Below are positions 25,109 through 37,302 of a stretch of 64,000 bases of DNA, piece by piece. The position numbers and the translations under genes were made by a program. The DNA comes from Erythroxylum novogranatense (lineage: Eukaryota; Streptophyta; Magnoliopsida; Malpighiales; Erythroxylaceae), in contig CM057231.1 of the NCBI GenBank assembly GCA_029891385.1, forward strand, positions 68,464,990 to 68,528,989. The letters are read 5' to 3'. Position 1 is the first letter of the stretch. The number at the start of each line of letters is the position of its first letter. The notes under the pieces were generated by a model. It was given only the letters and a program-made list of their open reading frames with translations, was not told where the DNA came from and made no database searches.

Positions 25109-25736
25109 TAGATGAGTATCGAGCCCAAAGATTATGATCATACTTGGCGGAAGTGTTTGTTAAGAGTTTTAACGAATAGGATTGTATTAGTGAGAGAGTG
25201 ATAAAGATGGCATGATGTGAAGAACCTAGTGGATTGTTTGATTTAGGTGATGCGTGATGATTGATTAGAAGAAAGTGTTAAGAGAAATTGAGAGGAGAAT
25301 TTCATGATGAAATGGGAAGAATTGATTTTAGTTATACATGTGTGAGTCGAATTAAGAAATACTTGAAGGATAGGATTAAGCGATATGAAGGATTTTAGAA
25401 ATGTGTTAATGAAATTGAGATTAGAATTTTAATGAATGTGGATGAATTATTTTCTAATATGCATATGTGAGATGCAATTAAGGATACTTGGAAGATGAGA
25501 CAACTTGAATTTATATCTATATATGTAAGGAATATTGAATTGTGGATATAGTGATGTGATATGATAGTGAATGTGGTGTACTTGATATAAGAAGTAAGTT
25601 AAGAATGTATGATGAGGAAATTAGATAAGAAAATGACTATGATCTTTTGGAAAGAAAGCAACAAGAGGATGTGTTACTTGATGATTTTACTACGTTATGA
25701 ATTTCGAGGACGAAATTCTTTAAAGAGGGGGAGAAA
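25109..25736 (+). other. Residual internal domain of the inner element
   Basis: Only 628 bp lie between the giant LTRs. At 25114-25125 gagtatcgagcc resembles the initiator-Met tRNA primer site with one missing base. At the other end gaatttcgaggacgaaattc (25699-25718) and the purine tract (25722-25736) are intact. Between them no ORF or domain is seen, so both replication signals remain while all coding sequence is gone. Confidence 0.75.
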
Positions 25737-28700
25737 TGTTGGACCCCAATTTTTAAGTGGAATTTAGAAATAAGAAATGATATAAAATAAGTGTTATATA
25801 TATATGTTGTATGTATGCTTTAAGGAAACTTATGAGAAAAGCATTATTGGATGTTGATGTATTTGATAATTGTGGAGATTGATATGGTTTATAAAAGTTC
25901 AAGTGGATGAGTTGATTGAAATGAAGTTAAATAGCAAGAATTAAAAAGAAAAAGTGTGAAAATTTGAAGAATTTAGAAAGTTTGACTTTGGGGATGAATA
26001 GTGAAAAAATATTTGACTTGAGAGTTGACTTTTTGATTTTGGGAGAATTTGAGAAAATGATCTTCTGGAAAGTTGTAGTTTATGTCAAGAGCTTTCTGTG
26101 GCCATAAAGTTTGATATTTTTCGATATCGGGAGTGAGAGTTATGATCAGTCAAAATTCGCTTGAAGTTTGACTTTTTGAGGAAAAAGTTGACTTTTTGAT
26201 TTAGGCAAAATTCGAGAAAGTGATCAACATGAACATTGTAGCCTCTGTTGAGAGCTTTTTGTGGACATAAAGTTTGCTATTTTTCGATGTCGGGATTGAA
26301 AGATATGATTTTCTGAAGATATGCTTTGTTTTGAAAATATTATTAAGTATAGATTTGTGTGTTTTATGCTTCGAGGCCACTCGTCGTATGGATTTAGTTT
26401 GAATTAGAGCAAGTGGTCTTCATTAAAGTTTTAGATGATGTTTTTATCTTTCCATTGATATAAAGTTTGCAATTTTTCGATATCGGGGCTAGGAGTTATG
26501 AGCGATTAAAAATTGGAAGTCGTTTAGGAAAAGCTGTTTTGGGACAGAATCTTTGATTGAGGTTTTGACGCCTTTCAAGACCTAATTTGATTTTGAGTAC
26601 TTCAGGGAAGTTGTAGAGCTTTCTTTGATCTTTTTATTAACACCAAATTTTTCAAATTCTGAGTTCGAGATCGAGAGATATGATTTTTGAAAAGTTCGGT
26701 TTTGAAGTTCCATTACTTTGTTCTTAATCCGATCCCTTTCGTAATCTTTTGCTTATAATTCCTTCGTCTGACATCCGATTGATTTGATTCTTGAAGCGTT
26801 GGATTTCTAAGACAATTAATTCCATTTTTATGAAGAATTATGATTTTTAAGAGATTAAATGGAAAGAGATTGATTGAACCAAAGAAGGAGATTTGGTTAT
26901 AGGTTATAAGTTGGATAATTTTCTGAACATGGTTCAGTATTTTGCAATTTTTGGGAGCTGTACAACTCCGATTGAGTTGATTCTTAAGGGCAAATAAAGT
27001 TAAGATATAGGGCTACAACTCTTGTGAAGGGATCAAAATTTAATTTCATCCCTAAGATTGTTAATTCTGGACTGAAGTTATGTTAATGTTCAGTCTCAGA
27101 TTTTGTGAAATTCTGATAGTATTTTGGCTATAACTTCTTCGTTTCTGATCTGAATTGAGCGCGGTCAGTGGCGTTGGATTCGTATAATCTAGAGGAACAA
27201 TTTTCAAGAAGAAAGTTTGTCCAAATTATTTCGTTTAGATGCTTGAAAACATGACGCAAGTAGTCAGTTTTTCAAAATCCTGTGCAGGGGCAAACTTGGA
27301 AATAGGCTAATAAGTGAGGGCAAGATGGTCATTCACCCTCCATTTTTAATGACATGACAGAACAAATTAGATGGCTGTCGTATAAGGCATGTAATTCACA
27401 AAGATAAGAAGCAAAAAGAAGAAATAAGGAGAAGTTCGGTATGGGAGAAAAGAATGGAGAAAGAAGGAAAAGTAAGTGAGTTTATGATTTTTCTAAGTCT
27501 TAAAGCAAGATTTGGAGGTTGTTCCAAGAGAGAAAAAGATGGAAAAACATGAGAGCTTCCTAAGGAACCAAGAAAATTCGAATTTGGTGGAGAAATGAGG
27601 TAAGAGAAAATTTCCAACTTTGAGTTTTTGTTGAGTTTTTGATTGAGAAACATGGAAAATGATATGGGTAGGTGATATATAAAGTCAATTTTGATGATTA
27701 TGCCTTAGGTTTTGTTTAATTTTGGATTAATTGAAAATTGGAGTTTATGTCAAAATTTGAAATTGGGGGTTTTTGAAATTGATGCTTTAGATGGCTTGAA
27801 TTAGTGATGAATTTGAGATATCCTAAGTTAATTTTGATGTTTATGCTTTAGGTGAAGTTTAATTTTAAAAATTGTAAATTGGGGGTTTAAGCCAAATTAG
27901 AAATTTGGGAATTTTGTGAATTAATGGTGTAGAATCATCAATAATAGTAGGAATTGGTGAAATATGAGATAAATTGTGAAGAAATTGTGATTTATGATAT
28001 GGAATTTGTGTAAATTGGTTTAGGTTTCAAAATTGGAGATTGAAATAGCTTGAATAGGTGAGGAATTGATGTTTTCTAAGCTCAATTTGAGTAATTAAGT
28101 TAAATATGATATTGAATTTGAGTAGATTGGTTTAGGTGCATTTTGGAATTTGGGGATTTTGAAGGATTTTGGAAATTCATGATTTAGATAGCTTGACTTT
28201 ATGTGGAATTAGTGTTTTCTAAGTTTAAATTGATGAATTATGACATTTATGAAGTTGAATTTGGATTAATTTGGTTTAGGAAATTTTAATGTGGAAGAGA
28301 GAAGAAGGCTTTGGAGCAATTAAGGCACAAAGCAAGTTGTTAGCATGGATATGAGGTGTGTAGTATATTTATTTATTGAATTGTAAGCTAAGAATGTGAT
28401 TTTGAAAATTAAAGAAAACAAAATTTGATTTTGATAAATTATTGTTGATAAAATGTTTGAAAAAGGAAGTAAATGTTTGATATTATGATTTCAAAGGGTT
28501 AAAATGAGTTTTAAAAATGCAAGAATTATGAAATTCACGGTTTTCAAATTATTGGATTTATGATTTAAATGATTTAAGGAATTAGTGCATATATTGTGAT
28601 GAATTTGATGAATATGTGATTTAAGTGAATTGCATTCGATTTGTTATATGAATTCATGTGGATATATGTTGGTGTCATTTATGACACATTATGATTATAT

Positions 28701-30221
28701 GATATGAAGAATTTAAAGAAAATGTGAAATTTCGAAAAGTGCCTTCGGGCAATCTGCTTGTTTTAAGCATGAATATATGAATTGTATTGGTTTGGTCAGT
28801 TCCCCTCCGTAGAGTCGATTACCTTTGTCTCCCTCGATAGCCTTCTCCCTTTGCTCGCAGTGGCTTAGGAGTTCGATTTGGACTCCCCTCATTCACTTTT
28901 GCGCATATGACCGCTATCTTGAGAATGTGCGATGACGTCTGTTAGACCGAAACCAAACCATTTTGTTATGTTATGTGATTTTGATTTTGTTTATGTGTGA
29001 AATTTCTCGATGTGATTGCATTCATGTTTATGAGAAATTTTGAAAATGAGAAAAGGGTTTTTAACCATGAAATTATAGAAATTTGATATGAAAAGTTTGG
29101 AAAATTGAAAAGAGTTTAAGAAAAATATTTGAAAGTTGAAAAGTTTGAAAACTAAGCCTTTTGGCAAAAAGTTTATGAAAATTGATTTATGCTTATTATT
29201 TAGTTTATAAATATGTTACCCACGAGCTTCCGAGCTCACCCCCCTTTCATCCCCATCTCCAGGTTTCGTGCAGGAGATCGGATGAAAGAGTATCAAGACG
29301 TTTGATTCGATTTTGTATTATTTGGATTTTTGTGCAAATTGAGATTTTGGTATTAAGATTGAATATGGCGAATTGCCATGTATGTATATGATTTATGAAG
29401 TTTGTATGAAATTGTATATATTAGGTTGATGTAAAAGAATGAAGAAGTTGATGTATGGATTTTGAATTCTGTGATTGTAAATGATTTTGGAAATTGTATA
29501 TAAAATTGTGTATGATTTTGGGAAAATATATTGTTAATTGATATGGGAATTTGATTGAAGTGTTTAGAACTAAGATTGCGTTTGTTTGCTGGTGTTTGGA
29601 TTCCGGACGGGAGAGTCCGATGATTCTGGATTTTGTGATATTAGAAGTGTGTTTTTCCTTGCAGAAATTTTTGGGATAGGATAAATGCAGCCGTTATAAT
29701 CTTAGAATTTTCGTTAGAAAATAAATTGAAAAGAAGAAAAATAAAATTTAGATGTAAGAAAGATGGACTTATGAGATTGGTATTAATGTTAAGAAGTTTA
29801 TTATGATTTGAGTGCGATTTGGGATTTGTATGCGTATCCAAGCATATGACGATTTTGTATGTAATGAAATAAAGTGATTAAGAATGAAAAGACAAGGAAT
29901 AAGAAAGAAAAAAAATTTATACCGGATTTCGAAATGGTACGTCTTAGGGTTTCCAACGCGATTAGTTTCCTATGCTTCATGTTTGCAACGGATGTCGATG
30001 TTTGTTCAGGTTGATTAATTCGTTCGCTTTGCCTTATGATTCGATTCTATTGAGTATCCCGAATTGGTTTTCGATTTCGATTTGCATTCGCGTTGCGTCT
30101 CAGTATGTTTATTTGATTTGCTTTCGCTACATTCACTCCGATTTGCTTCTGCCGATACCGTATTCGTTTCGTCTATGTTTCTGTTCCAGTTGGGATCCGG
30201 TTCCCGGATCGGGTCCCAAGA
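25737..30221 (+). repeat. 3' LTR of the inner giant-LTR element (4.5 kb)
   Basis: Starts TGTTGGACCCC and ends gggtcccaaga. It aligns throughout with 20193-25108. The differences concentrate in a few GC-rich spots (for example 28740-28950, 29225-29240 and 29580-29610), while long stretches between are nearly identical. It carries about 120 bp (26878-27000) missing from the left LTR. Confidence 0.87.
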
Positions 30222-30707
30222 CAAATTCTCAAAACAATCATTATGATAGAAATTCTAAACCATGTACTCAATTTAGCCCAGGAGACTTTCATTGTGTCTC
30301 CGTGCATATAAAGTCACAATAAATCGTATCGTGGTCGCCGGTGTAAAACTTCCTCACATCCAACATAATCTCGAAATTTAACTGGCATAGATAACATCAT
30401 TCCTACGGTTTACACATCAAACAATCCACAACAATGGGATATATCCTCACAGTACAATATGAACATCGTACCCCATAATACCTTCACCAATACAGTTGTG
30501 CTAGATCGTTGTCTGATATATCTCCAACCTTCATTTCGGCACATTACGATATACCATCACTTATCTCACTATTTGTATCAATTTAAACACTTAACACATA
30601 ATCATGCGACTCAGACTAGGGATCAGTTGCTATCGTCTGCTTTGCCATGACCAGAATGCATGTAACTCAACACAAATTTCAGAATGCCCATGTACAATCA
30701 TACTTCT

Positions 30708-30721
30708 GGGCTCTGATACCA
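30708..30721 (-). other. Primer-binding site, initiator tRNA-Met (intact)
   Basis: On the minus strand TGGTATCAGAGCCC lies four bases inside the 5' LTR of the outer element. Its first 12 bases equal the standard plant initiator-Met primer site. This fixes the element's orientation and shows that its replication signals outlived its coding sequence. Confidence 0.92.
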
Positions 30722-30725
30722 CATA

Positions 30726-33700
30726 TGTAGCACCCCACTCCCGCAGGACACGAACCCGACATCGTAGGTGATATCCGAGTCCCTGACCCGCAAGGGTGGC
30801 ATGCTAGAGTACTCAAACAGGTCAAAAACTCAGTATAAATTTTTTTTGAATACAATCATATGCGCGGAAATCAGTAGACAATTTGGGCCCGCTTTACTTT
30901 GTAAACATTTTCAGTGATAATAATACTTTCGATAGTATTTAGAATAGCCAGTTAATGTACACAGATCCATAACCAAATTGAGCCCAATTTTATTCATAAA
31001 CATTTCAGTGATCACATTACAATCAATAAAATTACAATAGCCCATTTGGGGCCCACTAGAACTACAACATTTTCCAGAAAAATGCAGAATACATAATTGT
31101 ATAAAAGTAAGATAACACTATTTCAGACGTGGACTGATCCCGACCTCTATCTCTGACTTGTATGCAGTAAGCATACTCCCGTTTGTCTAACGGGGTACTC
31201 TTCATAGCTTGAAAAATAATTGCAAATTTTGGGTGAGTTTTGCGAACTCAGTGAGGAACCGTCATCGATGGTCCACTCAATTCATGCAGCAGTCAAGTAT
31301 ATTACAGATATTCCACAATTTCATATTCAGAAGTATCACATGATTGCACTCAAGCAGTTCACAGATTGTTTCACATTAGCACATTCAGAAATACCATGTG
31401 ATTACACTTAAGCAGTTCACAGATTATTTCACATTAGCACATTCAGAAATACCACATGATTACACTTAAACAGTTCACAGATTATTTCACATTAGCACAT
31501 TCAGAAATACCACATGATTACACTTAAGCAGTTCATAGATTATTTCACATTAGCACATTCAGAAATACCATATGGTTGCTATCACACAAGTATAAGGCGT
31601 TACGCCTTTCACCCAATCCAGATATTCAATCAAATGCATATGAAACTCACTTTTTCAATTGTTACTTTGTTGTGACCGAGTGCCTAAATTGTCCCATATA
31701 GGGCTCATTAAGCCTTAAACGCGTCTTAGGGGTAGGAGAGCCCTCTGGGTATGCACTACTTCCCTTCGAGCTCGAGCCTCTTTTTCACTCGTTGAGCTTA
31801 AAGCTCTGATCGATGGCAACTCTGGTCACAACAGCCCTTATATTTTATACACTTATGCCATACAATACATCAGTCATGTCTACTCATTTTCACAGGTCAT
31901 CGAACCATAGTCCGACATCAGAATCCATTTATTTCACATAAGCATAAGTCATTTTTCCTTTCACTCAATCAAATATATGTAAGCAGATGCATATGAAATG
32001 CCCATGTGACCCTTTCCAATTTATTACAGTGTTGTGACCGAGTGCCTGAACTGTCCTAATATGAGCACATTAATCGTTGAGCTTTCAGTTCTCGGTGGCT
32101 ACTCCAGTCACAACTTTCATTATTTACTTATGCATTCATGAATGAAATTAATCACATTATTATGCACGTATGCATATCCATGTACACATTCGACAATCAC
32201 ATATATACACATAATTCATCCAGTTTACACTTTATAATATCACAATCACACATTCAGAAGCAAGTAGTTCACAGATTCAACTCATAAGTCATAGACAGAT
32301 AACACTTCTATGTCATCGCTTCCCAATACGTCAGACCTTCTGTCCGAAACCCATAATCACAATCATTCGCCATTATTCACCACAGTAGACATATAGTAAT
32401 TGAGAGAAGCATCTAGGTTACTCACAGTACGTTCTAAATTAGCACCGAATTCCAAATTCTGGAAACGTCGTACGTACGAACATTTAGCCTGCATAACTCA
32501 TTTATGCAAGACACACTTACGTCACAAGTTGTACAAGTATAAATTTTAAATAATGCACATGACTAAAACAAAATATGTATCATGTGTGTTCATGACAATC
32601 CCGGTAATATTCCATAATTCACATCACCAAAATGTGTCCCTATGTCTTAGGAACCCATAGATACTAAAATCACTCAATTTGGATCTCTATAGGTCCGGAA
32701 ATTTCCAAAACAATTAAGTATATGCGGAGAACTAACCAAGTCATAGTCTTTTAATCAATCCTCTCCCTTTGATTCAATTCATCAATTGCAATTAAATCAC
32801 AAAGTTTCACAAATCCACATGGAGAGGTAAATAATTGTCTTATGACTCCGACGCCTCGAGAATCAAGTCAATCGGAGGTCGGACGAACAAGTTATAAGCA
32901 AAAGAGTGGAGGAAGGTTAGTTCAGAAAAATACATGTCCTAGTCGATTAGGACATGATTGTAGTCGACTAGGTCGACTACAGTGCCTGACTGGATTCTTT
33001 CCTTTCCGACATCCAACTTGCCCAGGTCATAACTCCTTACTCCGAACTCTAAATTAGACAAACTTGGTGTCTATTTTATAGAGCAAAGAGAGCTCTACAA
33101 GTGTCATGAAGGACACAAAAACTAATTCCACTTCTAAAGATGTCAAAAATGCAACCAAAGTTTCTGTTCAATAACAGTTTTCCAGACCAACACCACATAC
33201 TTCAAAAACTCATATCTTCCTATCCCTTTTGCCAAAAATTCCAAAATTTATGTCAAAAGAAAGATCAAACAACATACTTAAATGTTCATTAAAAACATGG
33301 AACCAAATTCCATTTCTAACCAGATCAAATTCCCTCTTGAATGTGACTGCCCTGTTATAGATTGTTAACTACTCACATTGCCTAAATCAGATCCAATCTT
33401 TGAAATTTCATAACTCACAACTCTTACATCCAAATTTAGCATAGTATACCTAATTTTAAAGCTAATTCAGTCCCATACAACTTTCCATAAGACCACTTGA
33501 GCTAATTAAACTCACAACAGTCCATAATTTAGCTTCAATGTACAATCACCATAAAACTTATACTTAGAACAATTTCCAGCACCAAACACATTAACATACA
33601 AAAATTAACAGGTCATAACTCTCAACCTAGATATCAAAAAATTGCATACTTAGTGGAAATGGAAAGATAACAGGAACTTCTTCAAGTTTCATGAAGACCA

Positions 33701-34605
33701 AATTAGCAGATTCAATCCAAATCAACCTAGAAATATTCATCAAAGGTTCAAGTCATCAAGCTCGGATTACTGTTCATACAATACATATCACTCATTTTTA
33801 ATACCAAATTTAAACCCCTTCAAGCCACAATTTGGCAGAACTTTCTTCACATAAAATGTAGCCAAATGTCTCAATTGTATTTCAGGACAAGCCTCACCTC
33901 ATTTGCTCAACCACATAAAGAGTTATGATCAAAACATTGGAACATTTACAAGTCACATTTTCCAGATTTTATACCTAAGCCAAAGTCTATCATTCCAATT
34001 CCAATGCTACACTAATAAGCATCCCAATTAGTCCCTAAATCACTCATAATTTCATCCAAACTTTCACTTCCATACATAGTCACAAAAATGGCAGCACTCA
34101 CACAATCAATTCTCATTATATCCTTCCCTAATCGATTGTCCCATCAAAACACAAGCAAGAGATAAATCCATACCCATTTCGTATCCATGTTTTAAGCATA
34201 TACCCATCCTCAACATCTAGCTCTTAAAGGTCATCAATTATGCTTCATTCATCAAATCCATGAAAAAGAAAAGGTTACTTACTTGATTTATCTTCAATGT
34301 TTTCACATCACCATGAAACCCTAACACTCCACACACACGATCATCACTAAATAAAGTGGAGTAGGTTAGGTTGCTTTAAACAAATAAAAGAAGATAGCAA
34401 GATGTTTATATAGCTAAACATGTCAAAAATCACATTTAGGCACATATACTAGGAAAATGTCATGAATGCATGTATAGTCATTTTCCTGTGCAAATTGCAC
34501 TATTCACATGTAAGAATATGCATGAATATTTCAAAACAATACTCAACACTCTTAGCCCTTTCTAAATTACTATTCTACTCTTCTCATCGGGGGTGGGATG
34601 TTACA
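30726..34605 (-). repeat. 5' LTR of the outer giant-LTR element
   Basis: It is 3880 bp long and aligns with 13030-17400, starting tgtagcaccccactcccgca and ending gggatgttaca. It lacks about 440 bp near 34420 (the segment at 16780-17220 of the other copy) and 48 bp near 32070. The small plus-strand ORF at 32842-33057 spans the CTAGTCGACTAG palindromes and is not a gene. Confidence 0.88.
31324..31615. repeat. 58-bp tandem array in outer LTR (right copy)
   Basis: Units start near 31324, 31383, 31441, 31499 and 31557, the same five-unit array as at 13633-13923. The equal copy number in both LTRs indicates the array predates the last transposition. Confidence 0.85.
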
Positions 34606-34610
34606 ATATA

Positions 34611-35961
34611 TGCCTAATTGACTATACATTTAGTATACAACACTTAGTGATTAGTGCTATGAAAAATTTAAGAAACTCATTTTGGTTCATATGTGGTTTT
34701 AAGTACAATTTGGAAGTTCAAAAGTTAAAGTGAGTTAAAAGCACATTCTTAATCCATCCTCTTGATGTTTAAACTCAATTTTCTTTATAGAATAAGAAGT
34801 AGATGGATTGGGGTGAAGATAGGACAACCAAATGCACGAAAATGAGGTTTTCAAGATGACCTGGAAGATGCACAGCCGTGTATCTACTTATATGATCGTG
34901 TCTACATTTTGGAAGATAAATTTGATATACACTGTTTAATACACATCCATGTATTCAACCATCCAACCATACATCTTAATAAAATCTTCATTTTTTTGGG
35001 TTGCACAGTTGGATGCAAAGCTTTGCACCCAACTATGCATCTTTCCAGAACCCTATTTTTTTTTCATATAAAGCAACATTTGAGCGGCTTAGAGGGGTAT
35101 GAAACATTTTTGGATGAAGAGGAGGAGCAGAACTCTTAATTCTTTGGGATCTATGGAGGGTTGGTCTTCCTCAATCCTACTCGGAGGTGAAATCAAAGCC
35201 AAAGAACACATTTGGGCATCCTCTCATTATACATTGTTGTTCTTTTTCTTTTCAGGGATTGTTTATGTTATTATATGTTTATTGATTTGAATATTTAATT
35301 ATAGAAGATTAATACTCTCATTCTCATTTAATTATTTATATATGAACCCGTTGCTAGAATCGTAAATACAATACATAATGGTTGTGTTTTGGATTCATTT
35401 GTGGCAACTAATGGTCTTGAATCATTAAGGATAACATAACATAGGTTAAATAACCCAAGCTTATATAGTTGTTGCCTAGATTAATCTATTTTCTAGCTTG
35501 TAATGTGACTGTCCTATTAAATCTAGAGAGCTTGCTCTAAGTTATTTGATAGTTGGGTTTAGTTAAAGAGCTTGTTTTAATTAAACACAACCTAAGGAAA
35601 AATTGAGGTTAATTGAGCTTATTATTAATCTACAAATTAATGGTTTCTAAGAGAGGTGTGACAATAACAAAACAATGAGATATGCTTATTTAAGTGTAGG
35701 CTAAGAATGACCTGAGAATCAGATTCCAAACCCATTGATTACTTTTATCACTTTTTGGCTGTTTGTTTTAATTTTCTTTTGTTAGTTTAATTTCACTTTA
35801 TTTTCTTATTTGAATCCAACCACCAAATATCCTAAACATCAATTCTTTTCATTACAAAATCTACATGAACACTCTCTGTGGATACGATCCCTACTCATTG
35901 CTATTATGAATCTTACAGTGTAGAGATAGGTTTTATTTTCAGGTGCTTTTCACATGCATAA
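34611..35961 (+). repeat. 5' LTR of the host element (distal part)
   Basis: Continues the seven bases at 13023-13029 and ends cacatgcataa before the primer site. It aligns with 39698-40372 at both ends but carries about 690 bp (roughly 35140-35830) that the 3' LTR lacks. That middle segment holds T-rich and AT-rich sequence with no gene. A small open frame at 34909-35139 is an LTR by-product, not a gene. Confidence 0.8.
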
Positions 35962-35968
35962 AGAATTT

Positions 35969-35986
35969 TTACGACGTTACTGAGGA
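35969..35986 (+). other. Primer-binding site, tRNA-Asp-like (weak)
   Basis: TTACGACGTTACTGAGGA lies just inside the 5' LTR and matches the complement of the tRNA-Asp 3' end at 12 of 18 positions. Position and family support the call more than the sequence does. Confidence 0.5.
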
Positions 35987-36087
35987 GTGTGGTGTTTTAG
36001 TTTTTGTTCTTGATTTTATTTAGTGCTTTGTATATATTTGTTTCTAATTAGTTTTACATATATTTCTTGATATGTTAATGTTTATTT

Positions 36088-36880
36088 GTGTTTATGTATA
36101 AAAGAGATATAATGAAGAAAGTATGTCACAACTGGATATTATCAATGCTATTGGTAGAAAATTTCCTCATAACCCATATTCCTAATCATATAACCAAGTT
36201 TGAAATGATCATACAAACTTTAGTTACGGAGGGGATAGCCAGCAAAACTACTTCCTATATAGGTTGCAGGATGCACAACAATGCTCGTATAGACCAGAAG
36301 CCTTTTATTCCAACTAAGGTATATATCTAGAAGACTTAGTTAACGTTGCTATTAATACTATGCAATTTCATTAGAATGTGAAACATAAATAAGATGTAAG
36401 GTATAGATTCCCTCGGTAAGCCAAATGGGTCATATGGTGGGAATTATCAATAACATGGAATCACAAAGCAAAGAAAAACAACCATCTCAACTCGAGTTGA
36501 ATATAAGAAATGTTAGTGTGAAAACGTTACAGAGTGGAAAGGAGCTTAAGAAGACTAATCAAGGGATTGCTAGTGAAGAAGAAATTAAGAAGGAGCTTGA
36601 AGGAGAAAGGGATATATCATTTAGCTTAAAGTGGGTAATGAATCCCTAATTGTAGTTAAGACTAGCCCTTTACCTTTACCTAGCAAATTGGAGAAATTAA
36701 ATGAGGAGGAAAAGGGTGAAGAGATATTGGAGATTTTTCAAGAGTGAAAGGTTTTGATGGAGATTAAGTGTTTGACGATAAGGAAGATGTTGAATGTAAG
36801 TGGTCATCAACCCAAGCCTTATCCTAAAGAACCTCAAGTGAAAAAGGTAGAAGTTTTGACACATGAAGACCATAATTTTG
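36088..36880 (+). pseudogene. gag remnant of the host element
   Basis: Two open frames (36088-36330 and 36425-36649) and a following segment with LPLPSKLEKLNEEE and QPKPYPK correspond in order to the remnant of copy A at 2066-1328. Frames are broken between the pieces. No zinc knuckle or protease could be read. The cttgggaggcaactcaa block at 36937-36953 closes the region, as in copy A. Confidence 0.55.
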
Positions 36881-37302
36881 TCATGTAAGGAGGAAATTAT
36901 GGAGTTGAGCCAGCGATCATAAACAAAAGTGCTTCTTGGGAGGCAACTCAAGGGAAGTTTATTTCTTTTCCTTCACACTTTTCGCATTTGTTAAGATTAT
37001 AATGTATGCTTTTAAGTTGTTTATTTCTTATTTTCATGTGTGTTTTTAAAGTTTGTTTGTTTATTTTTAATGTGTTTTTAAGTTTTCAAACAAAAAGAAA
37101 GAGAATCAAAACAAACAAACAAACAAAGATTTTCTCTTTTTCCATTGCTTCTAAGAATATATAGTAATAATTAGAGAGTGAATTGATTAAAAAAATTCAT
37201 GGCAACTTGAGCATGTATGTTTACTCTTATGATTGTTCAATACACATTATCTTTAGTGAAGTGAATCACACGTTAATACATGGCTTATAAAACGATATAG
37301 AG

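Larger units (their letters stand above)
20193..30221 (+). mobile_element. Giant-LTR non-autonomous retrotransposon, LARD-like (inner, nested)
   Basis: Direct repeats at 20193-25108 and 25737-30221 flank only 628 bp. Termini are TGTTGGAC at the start and GTCCCAACA at the end of the left LTR. The right LTR ends in the altered cccaaga. Flanks taaat (20188-20192) and caaat (30222-30226) differ at one base and are read as the target duplication. A gaggacgaaat block and the purine tract aaagagggggagaaa (25722-25736) precede the right LTR. A weak Met-type primer site follows the left one. No protein domain is present, so mobilisation must have depended on another element. It is inserted in the internal domain of the outer element in the opposite orientation. 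Confidence 0.87.
13030..34605 (-). mobile_element. Giant-LTR non-autonomous retrotransposon, LARD-like (outer)
   Basis: Two long direct repeats (13030-17400 and 30726-34605) bound an internal region with retroviral signals on the minus strand. There is an initiator-Met tRNA primer site next to the right LTR (30708-30721) and a purine tract next to the left LTR (17401-17413). The termini are TGTAACATCC at the start and TGCTACA at the end. Flanks 13025-13029 and 34606-34610 are both atata, a perfect 5-bp target duplication. After removing the 10 kb nested element, about 3.3 kb of internal DNA remains, without coding capacity. Long LTRs of about 4 kb around a short non-coding core is the layout reported for LARDs. 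The gaggacgaaat block near the purine tract suggests a Tekay-type Ty3/gypsy relative as helper. Confidence 0.88.
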
